Source: Saccoglossus kowalevskii (Eukaryota > Hemichordata > Enteropneusta > Harrimaniidae). Taken from it: a stretch of 23,221 nt of DNA. Below the pieces are notes generated by a model. It made no database searches, was not told the DNA's origin, and saw only the letters and a program-made list of their open reading frames with translations. This document shows, in pieces, positions 18,971 through 23,221 of the stretch (position 1 is its first letter; every line of letters begins with the position of its first letter). The stretch covers positions 113,417 to 136,637 of the forward strand of contig NW_003158234.1 in NCBI RefSeq assembly GCF_000003605.2, in the 5' to 3' direction. The translations under genes were made by a program, and so were the position numbers.

Positions 18971-21280
18971 TATTCCAACAAAAAATAGAATTACGTGATT
19001 ACTGTGCAAATAGACAGGTGTTATTTTAGAAGAATTCGAAATAAGGCCACATAAATTATGTGTTTGGGACTTGGAGATACTATAAAAGGCTTGAATTCAA
19101 TTTCCCAGTTGGTTTACTGTTGCATGCATAGATTTTGACCGTATAATACTTTTTAAAAACATCGTCAACGTCAACAAATATTATACCCCATGTCAGAGTC
19201 CACAAAAGGGAGAGTTGTGTCGTATTTTCTAAAGTCAAGGAGACGAGATTAACTCTCTTGACTAACCCAAAATACCGATGTTTTCTTATGGGTGAAAAAT
19301 CACAAAAAAACAACACTTAACTGATTTACTCAAAATGCATTACCCTCTTAAACCATCGCTAAAATTGTTTTTCCAGTGAATGTTTGTTTTATGTATTCGC
19401 AGAAAAGAATGTGGGGAAAAAAGGTAAATTTGATATTTTCAAAGAACCTCTACTACAACCTTGAAATATATACATTTCAAATATACGGGGCAGTTATTGA
19501 GCGTTCCCCTTTGTTTGCTTCAAATGTATAAGTAAATGAGTATTGCTTGCCAACATTTTCAAAAATTAATAATTTGCCCATATTCAGTAGCATTTGTAGA
19601 CTTGTTGGAAACATATTGTAATCGTTTGATAGAATGATTTTGTTATTCTAGTTTAGATATGGTGTTACCCCCTCTCTTTTATAAAAACAAAGGGTAGCTT
19701 CACAGTTCCCATCGTTGTTACGAATTACATATTTACCCCTTACTACGGGACGGTGCTTTCAGATGATGTTGAGTTTTAACGCACACACAAAACAGAATGA
19801 CTATATTACTGCAATTTCATATAGTCATGAACGTGTTCGCTGTCAATACCACCAAGTGCTTTCATTTCTTCATATGTCTTGCCTAGCGATCGACAGGGCC
19901 GTCAGTTTGATGAACCGAGTAACACCTTAATAACCGTTATTCCGCGATGAAATTATTTTCTTTTGTAAAATATAACTTTTTAACCCTTGACAGTGCATTA
20001 ACGGAATAATCATTATCAGCTATCGATAAAATATTCAAAAACTTGTTTTTCAGTAGAAATAAATCAACACAAGAGGCCTCCGATAACAAAAAATGCGCAA
20101 ATAGTAGTAAACGTGCCTCTGCATTCTCCGTGAATTTCGTAACTTGCTATGATCAGGGTAAAGAAAAAACCTGTGGTTACTTTCAACAGTTTGCTGGAGT
20201 CTGATTAAAAACGTGTCTCAAAAACACCTTTACGTCAGTTTTTCGATATATATGTTCGACTCATAACGATAGAGTCAGTCAATTTAGAACTATCATGTAT
20301 GCTATTGGAAAGCATTTTTGAACAATTTAACTGAAAAGACGATTTTTTCATTGCTTATGAATATTAATTTATGCAAATGAGACAATTATTTCCACCAATC
20401 GTGTCATACAACCCCCCCCTGCCGTCTATATAGTTTCACTAAATATTTCTCCTTTATGGCAGAAACTAAGGATAAATGTGCACGCGAGCAAGCGTTCCTT
20501 TTGGATATTTGCCAAAACGAAAAGATGGCGCTGTTCAATACTTCTTATGCCGCTAATTCATAACTTACGGTTCGAAGGATACAATGCGTTTCAAATCGAA
20601 TATGGAATTAAATAATATAAGCGAATGGCGCAGCCAGAATTGTGTACATATATAAGGTACATTTAGACATAGTTATTTAAATTAAATGTATTTAATTGTC
20701 ATTCAAATATATTGTCAACATTTAAAAATGTTCATTAATCCTGGCTTGATCTGACTACCAGGAATAGCAAATGTAAAGAGGACTGATACAATTATTTCCT
20801 TTTACGACATTTCTGAGTCTTTTTGAACTGTTAAAATAACTGAATGTTTCTTAAGATTTCTTAAATGTACCACGCATATTCATTTTACTACGTATATACA
20901 TCTGTATTCAGTTCAATCAGGTGCCTCAATTATGAATGATCAAAATTTATAGACTTGTCTATATAAAAGTGCAATACTTTTCTTGTTCATATCAAAGATT
21001 ATTCGTAAATGGAATCCTTCATATCGAATATATTGGACTAACGCATTTTTTGTTGATGATTGAGTTGGGTCTAATTGTTTGTATATAAACATGAGCCTGT
21101 GACATTCTTTAATGAATTAAATGTAAATGTAACTTTAATATGTCTTGGTAAATTCTATGAATAAAGTATTAAAATCACGCTATTAGAATGTTTTCGACAA
21201 TTTCTTTGCACATGCAATTCACTGCTGTGACGTTTGCAGTCACCCTTCTTTGATATACATACTATGTGAGTGCATACACT

Positions 21281-21310
21281 GATTATAATTTACATATACG
21301 CATGCGCTCA
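21281..21310 (+). promoter_or_regulatory. Candidate core promoter of gene C
   Basis: Gattataat (21281-21289) and tatacgcatgcgctca (21295-21310) match the gene B upstream region exactly while the bases after it have diverged. Distance to the ATG is about 85-110 bases. Confidence 0.4.
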
Positions 21311-21392
21311 GAGCTTATTATCACATTTTACAATCTTCGGCGACCACAAATATTGAAAAACTTATCTCCAAATTAGGACCACCGTCCAGATA

Positions 21393-21491
21393 ATGATGCG
21401 ACTTGAGCAATTCATCTTTTTCGGATTATTGCAATACATATATGTGTTTACCTGTGCAACTAATGAAATTGGAAGACGGTATCCTTCAAGA
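21393..21491 (+). CDS. Gene C: exon 1, signal peptide (partial gene)
   Basis: Encodes 33 residues starting MMRLEQFIFFGLLQYIYVF and ending RRYPSR, a signal peptide almost identical to gene B exon 1 with no indel. Donor gtgagt at 21492 is kept, whereas the alternative gtaaga site of gene B is ataaga here. A second ATG at 21396 is adjacent. The rest of gene C lies beyond the right edge, so whether it is intact is unknown. Confidence 0.75.
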
Positions 21492-22772
21492 GTGAGTGAG
21501 ATAAGAGTTTCATGTTTTATTTTATTATATTCTTATTGTTTCGATTGATAAAGGTGGCAGTGATTGGGATTGACTGACACTTAAACATTCGGTAATTTAT
21601 TCCAGTTCATGCAAGTAAGTATTTTAACTATTCTTTAAACTTTGTCAGCAAAAACAATTCTTGGCTTATCAATTTGTTTCAATTTGATTAGATTTCATTG
21701 TTGTTTTTCGGTAACATCGTATTATGTGCAATGTTATTCAATAGAACCATTGATCGTCTACATGTGTATATTTTATTTGAACCTCGACGATGCTAAATAA
21801 TGTACGGATGCTCTCATATGCGAGACATATGCCATACACATACATAGACGTACATTCAAATTATTTAAAATAGTTTCCATAGTTATAGTAGCAGGCTTGG
21901 TGGGAAGTACGTCGCAGTTGAATGAAGCAATGTATATAGTTATTGGAAATTAATCAGGACTTTTAGATCCAATTTATTTATCTGTGTCATCGCATTTGGA
22001 ATGTTTTATACACCCAGCCTTGGATGCAAATTAATCAACCAAATATATTCATTGTTTCAATGCAGCTATTGTATAAAGTTCAAGAATAATTAAGATAAAG
22101 TATCGCACAATACACCCGTCACCTCTTTTGGCGCTTTAAACACCAGTAAAACAAGTATCAATACTCGCCCATAATTACTCCGAATTAGAATATTGCAAAT
22201 AATAAGTTTTCATTTGTTATATAAACATTAAGTCCATCAACATAATCAATATTACCTATATCACAAAATACACCGTTTACCCCTTTGAGTCATTTGTTCT
22301 TTCCAGCATGGTTGTTGTGCCTTCGGCGAAGTACCGAGACGCATGGCTTAGTTCATGTCCCAGAATTCATTTTAGCTGAAGCCAGAAATTGTCGCGTCTT
22401 TTTGAACACATATTTTGCCTCGGCGCCGAGGTGCAAAAGTGTTTCGCAAAGGACGACACAACGCGTTGTAAAACTACCTGCGATGGTTTTTGCGGGGGGG
22501 GGGCAACATTTTGAGAAGATTGTTTTACAAAAAAATAAAATAAAAGGTCGCTATGCTAGGGCGGAGTTGATCCCTGAATATATACCCCTTCTTACTGTCA
22601 CCTCCCACTAACACAAGGCTATGACGGCTAGTTAGTGGCTTCAATCAAAATATCTGAGCATTTAAATTGAAAGACCGATCTTGTGGTTAATACAAATTAG
22701 TCACAATAACATATGGTTGATATGCCCTTGCAGTAACCAAATAATTTTGAAATGATCACAACATACATACCT
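21492..22772. other. Intron 1 of gene C, first part
   Basis: 21580-21815 aligns with 6350-6620 of gene B intron 1, and 22674 onward with 6688 onward. In between, 21816-22670 is not shared and includes a GC-richer patch (22300-22510) with a 14-base perfect palindrome cctcggcgccgagg (22418-22431) and a run of ten G (22494-22503). The open frame 22285-22611 is not recognised and is probably chance. Confidence 0.5.
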
Positions 22773-22880
22773 GTTTTAGACACAACGTCTGGGCACGCAC
22801 AGTGTCTGTCCAGTCTTTGTGATGGCCTCTGTAATTATAAAAAGAATATGGCTTACCAGCCAAGGGTAGGCGGCAAGACG
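22773..22880 (+). CDS. Candidate Cys-rich exon in intron 1 of gene C
   Basis: Counterpart of 6814-6924: VLDTTSGHAQCLSSLCDGLC to GGKT, followed by gtaaca. The frame can be extended upstream to ATG 22752. The nearest good acceptor (cccttgcag at 22725-22733 area) is followed by an in-frame TAA, so as an internal exon it has no clear start. It may be an alternative first exon or a relic. Confidence 0.33.
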
Positions 22881-22901
22881 GTAACAAATAAAATTGCTCA
22901 G

Positions 22902-22993
22902 TTCAAATCCTCGTTCACCATCAGGGTGTGCTATAGAAGCTAATGGTACACGTGTTCCGTGCGAAACTCTTCTCTTTATTTTGGTCCTTCTAA
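22902..22993 (+). CDS. Candidate exon in intron 1 of gene C (92 nt)
   Basis: Counterpart of 8537-8628, same length, gctcag before and gtgagt after, frame SNPRSPSGCAIEANG to LLFILVLL. Only 21 bases separate it from the preceding candidate exon, too short for an intron, so both cannot be used as called in gene C. The remaining 22994-23221 shows nothing recognisable. Confidence 0.28.
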
Positions 22994-23221
22994 GTGAGTT
23001 TTTTTGTCCTACTTGAGATTTAAGCGTTAAAAACCAGTTGTCACACGCAACGTAATATTACCGTAATTGGTATAGTACAGGTGTGATGGTTCAAATACCA
23101 AAATGGTAACAGTAACAGAAAGACTTCCCTGGCGGCGATGATAAAATACGAACACGGAGCCAACAGATGAGGTTTCAACTGGTACTGGTATTATTATACT
23201 CTGCAAACATCAAGTACAATA

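Larger units (their letters stand above)
18729..21392. repeat. Intergenic B-C, copy of intergenic A-B
   Basis: Aligns in blocks with 3895-6172 as listed there. The part 19810-20750 is not shared with A-B: it includes a C8 run at 20412-20419 and a GC-richer patch near 20470-20540, with no recognised element. No gene is seen. Confidence 0.7.

Noticed and set aside
22285..22611. 108-codon open frame as a gene
   Set aside because: No recognised motif, crosses a G10 tract and is absent from the homologous part of gene B.

Overview
The window is animal nuclear DNA. It is AT-rich, its genes are split into short exons with GT/AG introns, and its proteins are made of extracellular modules (EGF-like, kringle, WSC, C-type lectin-like). 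Low GC and large secreted lectin-like gene families would suit a lophotrochozoan such as a mollusc, but I cannot name the species. Nothing bacterial is visible.

The main content is a head-to-tail tandem array of paralogous genes on the + strand. Gene A is present only as its last five exons (1987-3894). Gene B spans 6173-18728. Thirteen of its exons, from EGF to the stop, join in perfect phase and encode EGF-like, kringle, WSC and three C-type lectin-like domains (CTLDs). A signal-peptide exon lies 6.7 kb upstream of them. Gene C begins with a near-identical signal-peptide exon (21393-21491) and runs off the right edge. The A-B and B-C intergenic regions are alignable by eye in many blocks, so the repeat unit is about 15 kb and includes promoter and 3' flank.

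Kringle followed directly by WSC is the order found in Kremen proteins, where a CUB domain follows. Here three CTLDs take the CUB position, an EGF-like domain precedes, and no transmembrane segment follows, so the product is predicted to be secreted. The CTLDs lack the usual EPN/QPD and WND calcium/sugar motifs, so classical sugar binding is doubtful. Ligand and role (recognition, immunity, adhesion, Wnt-related) cannot be read from the sequence.

Layout: 1-1320 is a GC-richer block that looks like decayed mobile-element coding sequence; 1321-1986 holds a terminator-like hairpin and a possible broken CTLD exon; 1987-3894 is the end of gene A; 3895-6172 is intergenic; 6173-18728 is gene B. The large first intron of B contains a 1.58-kb insertion relative to C, a decayed minus-strand ORF, and a DNA transposon (about 9323-11297) inside that ORF. 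The transposon has long inverted repeats built from palindromic 23-bp units and contains an 896-base assembly gap. 18729-21392 is intergenic, and 21393 to the end is exon 1 and part of intron 1 of gene C. The link from exon 1 to the EGF exon of gene B is phase-incompatible, so at least one connecting exon is missing; two candidates conserved between B and C are listed.
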